Below the pieces are notes generated by a model. That model had not been told where the DNA came from. It saw only the letters and a program-made list of their open reading frames with translations, and did not search any database. A program made the position numbers and the translations under genes. From NCBI GenBank assembly GCA_029959865.1, contig JASCPE010000001.1, positions 248,001 to 312,000 of the forward strand: DNA of 64,000 nucleotides, given 5' to 3'. Of the stretch, positions 52,078-61,381 are shown piece by piece; the stretch's first letter is position 1; every line of letters begins with the position of its first letter. Origin of the DNA: Microbacteriaceae bacterium PS02070. GTDB taxonomy: Bacteria > Actinomycetota > Actinomycetes > Actinomycetales > Microbacteriaceae.

Positions 52078-54453
52078 TCAGCTGCTCCGTTCTGCCACCA
52101 GCAATGCCACGGGGTAGGTCTCCAGCACTGCGCCGAGGGCGAGTTCACCACCGGCGTGACGCTGACCGGTGAGGACATCGACCACCGGTTCGGGCGTGTG
52201 CAGCAAGACGGTATCTCCCCATCCGCCGCGGGCCGCGAGACCGACCGGAAGCCGGGTCGCGACGGCGACGACGCCCCCGCGATCGAAAGCGACCGCATGC
52301 TCGGCCGACTCTCCCACGACCGTGGCGGGAAGATAGCGGTCGAAGAGACCCGGCTCGTCGCGGCGCAGCCGCAGAGCGCGGGAAACGATGCGAAGCTTGG
52401 CGGCTCCAGACTCGTCGATGGGGGGAATCCAACCCTCGTCGATCCGCGCCAGCAGCGAACGGCGCAGGGAGAAGTCGACAGCGCGACGGTTATCCGGATC
52501 TACGAGTGAGGTCTCCCACAGCTCGGAGCCCTGGTACACATCCGGCACTCCAGGCCCGGCGAGTTGAAGAAGCTTGGCTGAGAGAGAGTTGGACCAACCG
52601 AGCGGGGCGACGCGGTCAACGAACGACTGCACCACGGAGCGCGCGGGGCCGAAAGCAGCGTCGACGACGTTGTGCATCCTGGCCTCGAAAGCCTCGTCCG
52701 GGTCCCACCAGCCGGTCGCTTCGGCGGCCTCGCGCGATGCCTTCTCGGCATACGCATGCAGCCTTTCGGCGGACAGAGGCCACGCGCCGATGATTGCCTG
52801 CCACAGGAGATTGTCGAACGGGCCGTGGCCCGTCGAGGCGACCGCCCGCAGCTCACTCAACGTCTGCGCCCATTCGTCGGGGATCTCGGCGAGCACGTCG
52901 AGCCGAGCGCGGACGTCCTCCCCACGCTTCGTGTCATGGGTGGAGAGGGCGGTCATCGCGTGCGGCCACGACGACTGCCGAACTCCGAACGCGTCGTGGA
53001 ACTCGGCGACCGAAAGCGCGAACACGCCGGGGTCGCCGCCGACCTCGGTCAGCGACCCGATGCGGGTGTAGCGGTAGAACGCCGTGTCCTCCACGCCCTT
53101 GGCCATGACGGGTCCGGTGGTCTGCATGAACCGGCGCGAGAGCTCGCTCGCGTCGTCGGCGATGAGCGGGACGAGAGCGTGGATCGGGCTGGCAAGGTCG
53201 GGACGGTGCGCGATCGCTGCGTCTGCCGCATCGCGCAGGTGCTCGGCGCCGGCCGGGAGGTAGGAGCGGTACACCGGGAAGGCGGTCAGCAGCTCCGCGA
53301 ACGCATCCTGGGCGACGTCCACGCCGAGCCGCTCGCGGAGCGCATCGGGCAGGAGCCGCACGAGGCGGCGGATCTCGGAGACCTGGATCGTATCGGCGAT
53401 CATGCGCTTGGTCTCATGGATCGTCTCGGCGTAGCCGCCCGGGTCGGGCACGTCGGTGTCTGCGCGCAGATGGGCGTCGAGACGGGTGAGGGGTTCCTCG
53501 CCGGCGGGATCGATGAGGACCCGGTCGATCTCGGCCATCGCGTCATATCCGGTCGTTCCGGCGGTGTGCCACCAGGAGGGGAGGCGCTCACCGTGCTCGA
53601 GGATCTTCTCTCCGAGGACGTATACGCCGCCGGTGGCCGCGGCGAGGTCGTCGAGGTAGCCGCCCGGGTCGGCCAGTCCGTCCGGGTGGTCGACCCGGAG
53701 ACCGTCGACCAGTCCCTCTCGGACCCAACGCAGGATCTCCGCGTGCGTCTTCTCGAACACCCACGGCACCTCGACACGGACTCCGGCAAGAGTGGTGACC
53801 GCGAAGAATCGGCGGAAGTTCAGCTCGCTCGCCTCACGGCGCCAGAACATGAGCTCCCAATGCTGCCGGTCCAGAACGGTACGCACCGCAGCAGGGTCGT
53901 CGGCGGCTTCGTCGGGTGCGGTCCCCGGGGCAAGCGGAAGGATGTGGTCGAAGTACTGGGCGCGCCCATACGGGGTGTTGTCCCCCGGAGCGGGCTCGAT
54001 CCTGATCTGCCGCTGGGCGATCACCTCGTCCAGGTCGGCGCCGAGAATCGGCACGCGGACCCGGCCGTTGCCGAAGTCCCAATCGATGTCGAACGCTTCG
54101 GCGACCTCGGACTGCCGCCCGCGGGTGAGCACGTCCCACCACCACGGGTTCTCTGCGGGGGCGGAGACGCCCTGGTGATTGGGAACGATGTCGACGAGGA
54201 CCCCGAGGTGATGGGCGCGAGCAGCGTCCACGAAGTGTGCGAACCCCTCCGCTCCCCCGCGTGCTGGGTCGATGCGGCTCGGGTCGACGACGTCGTACCC
54301 GTGGTCGGACCCCGTCGTCGCCTGCAGCAGCGGAGAGAGATAGGCCCAGGAGACGCCGAGGTCCTCGAGGTAGTCCGTCACCCCCGCGGCCGCGTCAAGA
54401 TCGAACGACGCACGGATCTGGAGACGGTAGGTCGACTGCGGGGTCCTCATCAT
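52078..54453 (-). CDS. treY: Malto-oligosyltrehalose synthase
   Basis: A 791-aa GH13 enzyme that isomerises the terminal alpha-1,4 bond of maltooligosaccharides to alpha,alpha-1,1. It opens with [20 protein letters not shown] and [20 protein letters not shown]. The active-site aspartate is in [17 protein letters not shown], the glutamate in [18 protein letters not shown], and the third acid in [17 protein letters not shown]. It overlaps treX/glgX by 4 bp upstream and is followed by treZ, forming one translational unit. Confidence 0.95.
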   Translation of the reverse strand: MMRTPQSTYRLQIRASFDLDAAAGVTDYLEDLGVSWAYLSPLLQATTGSDHGYDVVDPSRIDPARGGAEGFAHFVDAARAHHLGVLVDIVPNHQGVSAPAENPWWWDVLTRGRQSEVAEAFDIDWDFGNGRVRVPILGADLDEVIAQRQIRIEPAPGDNTPYGRAQYFDHILPLAPGTAPDEAADDPAAVRTVLDRQHWELMFWRREASELNFRRFFAVTTLAGVRVEVPWVFEKTHAEILRWVREGLVDGLRVDHPDGLADPGGYLDDLAAATGGVYVLGEKILEHGERLPSWWHTAGTTGYDAMAEIDRVLIDPAGEEPLTRLDAHLRADTDVPDPGGYAETIHETKRMIADTIQVSEIRRLVRLLPDALRERLGVDVAQDAFAELLTAFPVYRSYLPAGAEHLRDAADAAIAHRPDLASPIHALVPLIADDASELSRRFMQTTGPVMAKGVEDTAFYRYTRIGSLTEVGGDPGVFALSVAEFHDAFGVRQSSWPHAMTALSTHDTKRGEDVRARLDVLAEIPDEWAQTLSELRAVASTGHGPFDNLLWQAIIGAWPLSAERLHAYAEKASREAAEATGWWDPDEAFEARMHNVVDAAFGPARSVVQSFVDRVAPLGWSNSLSAKLLQLAGPGVPDVYQGSELWETSLVDPDNRRAVDFSLRRSLLARIDEGWIPPIDESGAAKLRIVSRALRLRRDEPGLFDRYLPATVVGESAEHAVAFDRGGVVAVATRLPVGLAARGGWGDTVLLHTPEPVVDVLTGQRHAGGELALGAVLETYPVALLVAERSS

Positions 54454-56660
54454 GACGTCGCGGGAGGGCTCTCGTTCGTGGTCGGGATGGTATCGATCGG
54501 CGCGGTCAGGGCTGCGATCGACGCAGCGACGGAATGATCGACGTCGGGCTCAGCCTCGACGTGTTCGGTGAGCACGACGAGCGATTTTCCGATGAGGGTG
54601 AGGACGTCTCCGCCGCGCAAAGGCCCGCTGTCGGTGTTCGTCCCGGAGGTGTCGATGATGGCGTCCCAGGTCGGGGCGTAGTCGGCCGTGGGGATGTGGA
54701 AGTCCACCGATTCATCCGCGACGTTGTACATCAGGATGAAGTGGTCATCGCTGATCTCCCGCCCGCGGCGGTCGCGCTCGCGGATTCCGCCGCCGTTGAA
54801 GAAGACTCCGATCGCGCGACCGAAGCCGGAGTCCCAGTCTTCGGGCTGCATCTCGGAGCCGTCGGGCCGGAACCAGACGATGTCGGGCACCGGATCGCCC
54901 TCGGCCCGGCGCACCGGGCGTCCGTCGAAGAATCGGCTCCGGCGGAAGGTCGGATGGGTGCGGCGAAGCCGTGCGACCGCCGACGTGAACTCGATGAGAG
55001 GCTGATCAGCCTGATCCCAATGCACCCAGGTGAGTTCGTTGTCCTGCGCGTAGCCGTTGTTATTGCCCTGCTGGGTGCGACCGAGCTCGTCTCCGTGCGA
55101 GATCATCGGCACGCCCTGGCTCAACAGCAGCGTCGCAAGGAAGTTGCGTTGCTGACGTCCACGGCGAGTCAGGATCTCCGGATCGTCGGTATCACCTTCG
55201 ACGCCCATGTTGTCCGAGCGATTGTCGTTCTCTCCGTCGTTGCCGTCTTCGCCGTTGGCGTCGTTGTGCTTGTTGTTGTACGAGACGAGGTCACGGAGCG
55301 TGAAGCCATCGTGAGCGGTGACGAAGTTGATCGACGCGAACGGCCGACGGCCAGAGTGTTCGTACAGATCGGCCGAGCCGGTGATGCGCGAGGCAAACTC
55401 GCCCAGCGCCTGCGGAGCACCGCGCCAGAAGTCACGCACGGTGTCGCGGAACTTTCCGTTCCATTCCGTCCACTGCGGCGGGAAGTTTCCGACCTGATAT
55501 CCGCCCGGGCCGACATCCCACGGCTCAGCGATGAGCTTGACCTGCGAGACCACCGGGTCTTGCTGGACGAGTTCGAAGAAGGCCGCAAGGCGGTCCACCT
55601 CGTAGAACTCCCGCGCGAGGGTCGCGGCGAGGTCAAAGCGGAAGCCATCGACGTGCATCTCGAGGACCCAGTACCGCAGCGAGTCCATGATCAGTTGCAG
55701 AGTGTGCGGATTTCCGACGTTCAGGCTGTTGCCGGTGCCGGTGAAGTCCGTGTAGTACCGCTGGTCATTCTTCTCGAGCACGTAATAGGCGGGGTTGTCG
55801 ATTCCGCGCATCGACAACGTGGGGCCGAGGTGGTTGCCCTCGGCGGTGTGGTTGTAGACGACGTCGATGATGACTTCGATGCCCGCGGCGTGGAGGGCGC
55901 GCACCATGCCTTTGAACTCCTGCACCTGCTGACCGAGTTGGCCAGAGGCGGCATAGGTGTTCTGCGGAGCGAAGAAGGCGATCGTGTTGTAGCCCCAGTA
56001 GTTCGACAGACCCTTCTCCTGCAGGAGGGAATCGTTGACGAACTGCTGCACCGGCATCAACTCGATGGCGGTGACACCGATCTTCGTGAGGTGGTCGATG
56101 ATCGCGGGGTGCGCGATGGCACTGTACGTGCCGCGGATCTCTTCCGGGATGTCCGGGTGAAGCTCGGTCAGGCCCTTGACGTGGGCCTCGTAGATGATCG
56201 AGTCCGAGTACGGCGTCTTCGGGGATCGGTCACCGGCCCAGTCGAAGAAGGGGTTGATGACAACGCCCTTCATCATGTCGGCTGCCGAGTCTTCGTCGTT
56301 CCGTGAATCCGGGGAGCCGAAGTTGTAGCCAAAGACAGGCTGTCCCCACGCGATCTCGCCGTCGACGGACTTGGCGTACGGATCGAGGAGGAGCTTGTTT
56401 GGGTTGAAGCGCAGCCCCTGGGCCGGCTCATCCGGACCGTAGACCCGGTAACCGTAGCGCTGTCCAGGCTGAACCGTGGGAAGGTACGCGTGCCAGACAA
56501 AGGCGTCCACGTCCCGCAGTTCTACCCGCGTCTCCTCGCCGGAGTCGTCGAAGAGGCAGAGTTCAACCCGTTCGGCGCCTTCACTGAACAGTGCGAAGTT
56601 CGTTCCATTGCCGTCGAAGGTTGCCCCCAACGGATAGGCCGTACCGGGCCATACCTGCAT
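54450..56660 (-). CDS. glgX: Glycogen debranching enzyme (TreX/GlgX)
   Basis: A 736-aa isoamylase-type GH13 enzyme that removes alpha-1,6 branches from glycogen, supplying linear chains to TreY. It starts VWPGTAYPLGATFDGNGTNF, has DVVYNHTAEGNHLGPTLSMR, the nucleophile in VDGFRFDLAATLAREF, the glutamate in VKLIAEPWDVGPGGYQ, and NFVTAHDGFTLRDLVSYN. An acidic loop (NDANGEDGNDGENDNRSDN) is typical of GlgX. TAGGCT lies upstream with a leader bearing GGGAGG, so this gene heads the operon. In actinobacteria the treX and glgX names are used interchangeably. Confidence 0.95.
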   Translation of the reverse strand: MQVWPGTAYPLGATFDGNGTNFALFSEGAERVELCLFDDSGEETRVELRDVDAFVWHAYLPTVQPGQRYGYRVYGPDEPAQGLRFNPNKLLLDPYAKSVDGEIAWGQPVFGYNFGSPDSRNDEDSAADMMKGVVINPFFDWAGDRSPKTPYSDSIIYEAHVKGLTELHPDIPEEIRGTYSAIAHPAIIDHLTKIGVTAIELMPVQQFVNDSLLQEKGLSNYWGYNTIAFFAPQNTYAASGQLGQQVQEFKGMVRALHAAGIEVIIDVVYNHTAEGNHLGPTLSMRGIDNPAYYVLEKNDQRYYTDFTGTGNSLNVGNPHTLQLIMDSLRYWVLEMHVDGFRFDLAATLAREFYEVDRLAAFFELVQQDPVVSQVKLIAEPWDVGPGGYQVGNFPPQWTEWNGKFRDTVRDFWRGAPQALGEFASRITGSADLYEHSGRRPFASINFVTAHDGFTLRDLVSYNNKHNDANGEDGNDGENDNRSDNMGVEGDTDDPEILTRRGRQQRNFLATLLLSQGVPMISHGDELGRTQQGNNNGYAQDNELTWVHWDQADQPLIEFTSAVARLRRTHPTFRRSRFFDGRPVRRAEGDPVPDIVWFRPDGSEMQPEDWDSGFGRAIGVFFNGGGIRERDRRGREISDDHFILMYNVADESVDFHIPTADYAPTWDAIIDTSGTNTDSGPLRGGDVLTLIGKSLVVLTEHVEAEPDVDHSVAASIAALTAPIDTIPTTNESPPATS

Positions 56661-56720
56661 CCAAACCTCCCGTGGTTGCCTGCACCGAGCCTACCCGGGT
56701 GTGACCGAGGTCCTGACCGG

Positions 56721-57185
56721 TCAGCGCAGCGCGAGCACCTCATCGAGGTATTCGGCGAGGGGACGGGGGTCGGCGCTGGGGCTCCACCGCACGAGAGGAA
56801 TCTCCCCTCCGATCAGCGCTCCGGATGCACCGCCCGCACTGACGAAGTCGAGATCGATGGTCTCCCACCCGACGTGAACGACCTCCCCCTCGGCGAATCC
56901 ACCCCGATACGCCGCCGCCTGCCGCTCAGCGCGCTCGCGCTGCGACTGCGCCGTGAATCCGCGGCGCACCTCCTGGCGAGCGCGCAGCACTTCCCCGGTG
57001 GTGTGGACTTCCTCGTCGGTGAGGAGAAGGACGCCCACGTGCCAGGCGTCGCCGACGGGAACGATGCGCGGCGCGCGCCCAAATCCCAGCAGTTTGCGAG
57101 AGGAAGCCCAATCGCCCATCCGTTCGGTGGGGGAACCGGCCACACGTCGGCGAGCGCGCGCGAGGATCTCTTCGACGGTCTCCAT
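56721..57185 (-). CDS. Uncharacterised 154-aa protein upstream of glgX
   Basis: A soluble protein I do not recognise. It begins METVEEILARARRRVAGSPT and continues with GFGRAPRIVPVGDAWHVGVL, TDEEVHTTGEVLRARQEVRR and the charged AQSQRERAERQAAAYRGGFA. A beta-rich C-terminus (GEVVHVGWETIDLDFVSAGG, ALIGGEIPLVRWSPSADPRP) ends in EYLDEVLALR. There are no cysteines and no signal peptide. A GGAG-like site precedes ATG at 57185. It lies 60 nt upstream of glgX on the same strand; a shared transcript is possible, but glgX has its own -10-like element. A role in glycogen metabolism is not supported. Confidence 0.6.
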   Translation of the reverse strand: METVEEILARARRRVAGSPTERMGDWASSRKLLGFGRAPRIVPVGDAWHVGVLLLTDEEVHTTGEVLRARQEVRRGFTAQSQRERAERQAAAYRGGFAEGEVVHVGWETIDLDFVSAGGASGALIGGEIPLVRWSPSADPRPLAEYLDEVLALR

Positions 57186-57298
57186 CTCTCCATTCTCCCG
57201 CGGTGGCAGGAAGCGAGGAAGCGAGAAGAGCACGGGGGCACTCCCCCTCGGTGTCGTGAGCAGGTGCCGACTCCGCACCGTTCTTCCCGGGGATCTGG

Positions 57299-57304
57299 CA
57301 TAAT
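57299..57304 (+). promoter_or_regulatory. Extended -10 element for the surface-protein gene
   Basis: TGGCATAAT (hexamer CATAAT) is followed about 108 nt later by the GTG start with an AGGAGG site. No good -35 is seen, in keeping with an extended -10 promoter. The leader of about 100 nt shows no riboswitch I can recognise. Confidence 0.5.
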
Positions 57305-57411
57305 CTAGACGTCGCCCTCGCCGGGAACACTGTGCATCGCGACGCTGGTGCACGGCGACCGGGGGACAAAATGCCACCCCTTCTGCGTGCCATCACACAC
57401 GAGGAGGATCC

Positions 57412-58095
57412 GTGTCGGGGGACACTTGGGGCGCGCGGCTTCGCCGCGGTATCGCGTTCGTGGGAGCGGCCGCACTGGTCGTCACGGCGCTGGTCTGGGG
57501 CGGTTCGACCGTCACAGCAGAGGCGGCCGAGGCCGAAGGTTGCAGCTACGGGGTCGGCGGACCGAATGCGGACACGATCTGCTGGTTGGACCTTTCCGAG
57601 GTCGATGGCGCCGCAGCACTGACCGGCCAGCACATGACCGTGTCGCTTGACGCCGGCATCACTCTCTCCTTCGACATCAAGTTCACACCGCAGACCCAGA
57701 CCTCCGGCGGGATCTCGGTCTCGGATCGGGGCATCACCGCGCAGTCCGTCCCGGTATGGAGTGGCGCCGTGATCGGAAACCAGGTGTACACGGGAACGGA
57801 GGGAGAGCCCGCCCTGTACATCGACCGGGAAGAGGTCCCGGAGGGGTGGGTCGATGAAGCTCGGGAATCGGGGATCGTCGAGCTGACGAACATCGAGGTA
57901 CAGCAGGACGGGGTCGTCAGGACGAGCGGCTACTCGCTCGTGATGGCCGACGCCGAGCGAAGCAACTCGAATGAGGGCTTCACCTGGCGGTCGGACCAGC
58001 CGATCGAGCTCATCGCCAACGTTCCCGCCGTCGTGGACGGAGTGGACTACCGGCATGCCGGGACACCCTCACGGGACTCGGCACCGACGAGGTGA
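57412..58095 (+). CDS. Secreted surface protein, N-terminal fragment (frameshifted from the next frame)
   Basis: A 227-codon frame. It starts at GTG 57412 behind AGGAGG. A signal peptide follows (RRGIAFVGAAALVVTALVWG, then AEAAEAE as the cleavage region). The mature part is beta-rich with a cysteine pair (GCSYGVGGPNADTICWLDLS). The last nine codons (GTPSRDSAPTR region) look out of frame. Inserting one G in the GGG at 58060-58062 would read on as AGDTLTGLGTDEVTCIGT into the next frame. I therefore treat this and 58092-59855 as one gene of about 814 codons. The alternative is two genes coupled by a GTGA overlap. Confidence 0.65.
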   Translation: MSGDTWGARLRRGIAFVGAAALVVTALVWGGSTVTAEAAEAEGCSYGVGGPNADTICWLDLSEVDGAAALTGQHMTVSLDAGITLSFDIKFTPQTQTSGGISVSDRGITAQSVPVWSGAVIGNQVYTGTEGEPALYIDREEVPEGWVDEARESGIVELTNIEVQQDGVVRTSGYSLVMADAERSNSNEGFTWRSDQPIELIANVPAVVDGVDYRHAGTPSRDSAPTR

Positions 58096-59855
58096 CCTGT
58101 ATCGGGACGGAGGGCGAGGACGGAGCGGTCATCGTCAGCACCGACACCCCGACCGAGGTGTCGAGCGCGTTTCTGACGGGAAACCCACTCTCGAGCCAAG
58201 CCGTGATGTTCGGGGTGATGTTCACCCAGGTCGCGGCCAACAAGACCGTGGAGAGCCGCTACGTCCCCGAAGACCAGTTCACCGTGTCGGCACACGTCGG
58301 CGCGGACCAGATCGCCTCCGCGACGACGACGGGATCCGAACCGACGGCGGCGACTGGCGCATCGACGATCCTCACGACAACGACCGGCAGCTCGGTGACG
58401 TTCACAGAGACCGCCGCCTCCGGCACGGTCGACTTCGACTACTACGACTCATCATGGGCGTGCACTCGCCACTCCGAGCCGATCGATTCTTCGGACCTCC
58501 AGATCTCGTCCACCGGACTCTCCGTGACTGTGGCCGTAGGAGTCGGCGATTTTGTCGAGTGCACGGTATCGAACACGGCGCGTCTGGGAGAGGTGTCCTG
58601 GAACAAGGTCGACGCGGACGACCCGACCGTCCTGCTCGACGGTTCCGAGTGGACCCTCACCGGCCCCGACGGGTCACTCACCGTCATCGACAACGGCGAG
58701 AACGACACCGACCCCACCCCCGGCAGCCTCCACGTCACCGGCCTGACCTGGGGCGAATACACCCTCACCGAAACCACCCCACCCACCGGATACGCCACCG
58801 ACGACGAAGAACACACCTTCACCATCAACGGCGACACCCTCACCCACGAACTCGGCAACATCGACAACACACGCGTCCCGGGAGAGGTCTCCTGGAACAA
58901 GGTCGACGCGGACGACTCGACCGTCCTGCTCGACGGATCCGAATGGACCCTCACCGGCCCCGACGGGTCACTCACCGTCATCGACAACGGCGAGAACGAC
59001 ACCGACCCCACCGCCGGCAGCCTCCACGTCACCGGCCTGACCTGGGGTGAATACACCCTCACCGAAACCACCCCACCCACCGGATACCTCCTGGGTGAGA
59101 ACACCACGACGCTGACGATCGACTCCGAGAACACCTCGATCGAGCTTTCCCCCTTCGGGAACGTCGCCGCCGAACCCGGCCTGAGGGTGACGAAGTCGTC
59201 TGACCCGGTCTCCGGTTCACAGGTGGTGCCGGGACAGACCATCACGTACACGGTGCTCGTCGAGAACATCGGCAATGTCGACCTCACGCCCGCGCACCTC
59301 GTCGACGACCTGTCCGACGTGCTGGACGACGCCAGCTACGTCGCCGGCTCCGCAACCGCAACGGTCGACGGCCAGCCGTCGGTCTCCCCCGAGATATCGG
59401 GATCGACGCTCACGTGGTCCGATGACCTTCCGGAAGGACAAGCTGCGACCGTCACGTATCGGGTCACGGTAGCGTCCGACGCAACCGCGGCCGACCGCCT
59501 CGTGAACGTGGTCACCGGCACCGGCGACGTCCCTCCGGGCATCACCCCGCCCACGTCGAACTGCGCGCCCGGCTCCAGCGACCCCGCCTGCACGACGACT
59601 CACACTCCCGTCGGGCCGAACCCGAGCCCGACGCCGTCGCCGACGCCCGGCGAGCCCACCCCGACCCCAAGTGAGCCCACACCGACGCCCACGCCCAGCG
59701 AGTCCTCGCCCACCCCGGCGACGCCTGGGTCGAACGACGCTCTTCCTGACACGGGCGGCTCCGCCGAGGGTCTCGCGCTCGTCGGGGGCGCCGCCGCTCT
59801 TCTCCTGGCCGCGGGAGCGGTAGTACTGATCGTCTCGCGACGTCGAGGCGCCTAA
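58092..59855 (+). CDS. Surface protein, C-terminal part: SpaA/Cna-B repeats, DUF11, LPDTG sortase anchor
   Basis: 587 codons in the frame following the N-terminal fragment. In order: a beta-rich segment with TCIGTEGEDGAVIVSTDTPT, two SpaA/Cna-B-like repeats (lysine in EVSWNKVDADD, glutamate in EYTLTETTPPTGY, able to form an isopeptide bond), a DUF11-like domain (VVPGQTITYTVLVENIGNVD), a Pro/Thr/Ser-rich stalk, then LPDTG, a hydrophobic helix and RRRGA. This is a sortase-anchored cell-wall protein, perhaps an adhesin or pilin-like protein. Without the preceding frame it has no signal peptide and could not be exported, which supports the frameshift view. Confidence 0.75.
   Translation: MTCIGTEGEDGAVIVSTDTPTEVSSAFLTGNPLSSQAVMFGVMFTQVAANKTVESRYVPEDQFTVSAHVGADQIASATTTGSEPTAATGASTILTTTTGSSVTFTETAASGTVDFDYYDSSWACTRHSEPIDSSDLQISSTGLSVTVAVGVGDFVECTVSNTARLGEVSWNKVDADDPTVLLDGSEWTLTGPDGSLTVIDNGENDTDPTPGSLHVTGLTWGEYTLTETTPPTGYATDDEEHTFTINGDTLTHELGNIDNTRVPGEVSWNKVDADDSTVLLDGSEWTLTGPDGSLTVIDNGENDTDPTAGSLHVTGLTWGEYTLTETTPPTGYLLGENTTTLTIDSENTSIELSPFGNVAAEPGLRVTKSSDPVSGSQVVPGQTITYTVLVENIGNVDLTPAHLVDDLSDVLDDASYVAGSATATVDGQPSVSPEISGSTLTWSDDLPEGQAATVTYRVTVASDATAADRLVNVVTGTGDVPPGITPPTSNCAPGSSDPACTTTHTPVGPNPSPTPSPTPGEPTPTPSEPTPTPTPSESSPTPATPGSNDALPDTGGSAEGLALVGGAAALLLAAGAVVLIVSRRRGA
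58590..59087 (+). repeat. Tandem near-identical SpaA-domain repeats (294-bp period)
   Basis: Two copies, 58590-58793 and 58884-59087, match over 204 bp with six differences by eye (about 97%). The sequence between them is the unique end of the first domain. Such recent duplication permits copy-number change by recombination. Confidence 0.85.
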
Positions 59856-59883
59856 GTGGGCGGCGGATCGACGCCATTCACTC

Positions 59884-60027
59884 ATGCTCCGCACGGCGCA
59901 GGTGACGCGCAGAGAGACCGGCCTACGGCATTCCGAGGTCGTCGCACACCTCACGTCAGAACACTCTCTCGGACACGGTCATGCCAACGCGATCGTCGCT
60001 TACGTCCGGGCGCACAGCAGCGAATGA
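59884..60027 (+). CDS. Small 47-aa DUF4287-like peptide or gene remnant
   Basis: A 48-codon frame (ATG to TGA) in the 209-nt gap between the surface protein and xylB. GLRHSEVVAHLTSEHSLGHG and HANAIVAYVR closely follow the second half of DUF4287-type small proteins (pattern K-x-x-E-I-V-x-W-L-K-x-x-x-x-L-G-H-G-H-A-N-x-I-V). The first half of the domain is missing and no ribosome binding site or TAnnnT lies upstream, so it may be a remnant. Confidence 0.4.
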   Translation: MLRTAQVTRRETGLRHSEVVAHLTSEHSLGHGHANAIVAYVRAHSSE

Positions 60028-60064
60028 CAGTCGGCGTCGACCACCGCCGAGGCGCAGCCAGCCC

Positions 60065-61348
60065 TCACACGACGAGAGCGGCCTGGCGAGCAGCGCCCAG
60101 GGCGACGTACTCGGCGGGCGTCGGCACGTCGACCGGGACTCCCAGGACCTGAGGGGCGATCAGGCGGACTGCGTCCGATTGCGCGCCCCCACCGATCAGG
60201 AGCGCTCGATCGATGCGCACCCCCAGGGCTCGGAGCGCATCAGCACCAGCGGCAAGCCCACCGAGCATCCCCTCCACGGCAGCGCGCGCCAGATTCTCCC
60301 GCGTGGTCGATGCGAGAGTCATCCCGCCGAGCGACGCCGTGGCGTGCGGAAGGTTCGGCGTGCGTTCTCCTTCGAAGTACGGCACGAGCGTCAGGCCGTG
60401 CGCGCCCGGCTCCGCTGCGAGCGCGAGACGTGACAGTTCGGCGTGATCGACCCCGAGAAGGCGCGCGATCGCGTCGAGAACGCGCGCGGCGTTCAAGGTC
60501 GCTACCAGCGGAAGGAAGTGGCCGTCGGCGGACGCGAATCCCGCCACCGTGCCGGTGGGGTCGATCGTCCGGTCGGCGCTGACGGCGAACACGGTACCGC
60601 TCGTACCGATCGACACGACCACATCGCCGAGACGCGCTCCGACACCGAGTGCCGCCGCGGCGTTGTCTCCTGCGCCGGGAGCGACTCGACGTCCCGCCTC
60701 ATCCAAGACGAACTCATCCGCGCCGAGAACGCGAGGCAGGACGGCGTCGTGGCCCAGCGCTGCGACCAGGAGCGCGCGGTCGTAATCACCCGAACCCGGC
60801 TCCCAGTAGCCCGTCCCCGACGCGTCAGATCTGTCGGTCACGAGTTCGTCGAGAACGGGATTCTCGCGCCCGAACCCTCGCAGGCGCCACGTGAGCCAGT
60901 CATGTGGAAGTGCCACGGCAGCGACGCGACGAGCGTTGTCCGGTTCGGCATCGCGAAGCCACCGGAGTTTGGTGAGGGTGAAGGAAGCCACCGGAACGAG
61001 GCCCGTGCGCCGCGCGAGAGCATCGGCACCGAACTCCTCGATGAGATCCGCTGCGGCATCTGCCGATCGGGTGTCATTCCACAGAAGGGCATCCCGGACG
61101 ACGATTCCACGATCATCGAGTGCGACCATCCCATGCTGCTGACCGGCAATCGACCACCCGGCGACGCCCTCCCAGCCGCCGGCGGCATCGATGGCGAGCA
61201 AGAGTGCCTGCCACCACTCCTCGGGATCAACCGAGGTGCCGGAGGGGTGCGCGGCGCGCCCCTCCCGCACAATCCCGCCCGTCGCCGTGTCGACGATCAC
61301 GACCTTGCACGACTGAGTCGACGAATCGATCCCCATCACGAGTGCCAC
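60065..61348 (-). CDS. xylB: Xylulokinase
   Basis: A 427-aa FGGY-family kinase that makes D-xylulose-5-phosphate. It starts [20 protein letters not shown] with the ATPase fold's phosphate-1 loop. It continues [17 protein letters not shown] and [16 protein letters not shown] (FGGY substrate site), [15 protein letters not shown] and [20 protein letters not shown]. The length is a little shorter than in Gram-negative XylB. The start is GTG at 61348, with AAAGGGA upstream. It follows xylA by 33 nt in the same operon. Confidence 0.93.
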   Translation of the reverse strand: MALVMGIDSSTQSCKVVIVDTATGGIVREGRAAHPSGTSVDPEEWWQALLLAIDAAGGWEGVAGWSIAGQQHGMVALDDRGIVVRDALLWNDTRSADAAADLIEEFGADALARRTGLVPVASFTLTKLRWLRDAEPDNARRVAAVALPHDWLTWRLRGFGRENPVLDELVTDRSDASGTGYWEPGSGDYDRALLVAALGHDAVLPRVLGADEFVLDEAGRRVAPGAGDNAAAALGVGARLGDVVVSIGTSGTVFAVSADRTIDPTGTVAGFASADGHFLPLVATLNAARVLDAIARLLGVDHAELSRLALAAEPGAHGLTLVPYFEGERTPNLPHATASLGGMTLASTTRENLARAAVEGMLGGLAAGADALRALGVRIDRALLIGGGAQSDAVRLIAPQVLGVPVDVPTPAEYVALGAARQAALVV

Positions 61349-61381
61349 GGCGACGTCCCTTTGGTTCAGCGCGGAATAGTC

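Noticed and set aside
52672..56306. Long plus-strand frames (over 580 codons each) opposite treY and glgX
   Set aside because: They are antisense shadows; the minus-strand GH13 motifs are unambiguous.
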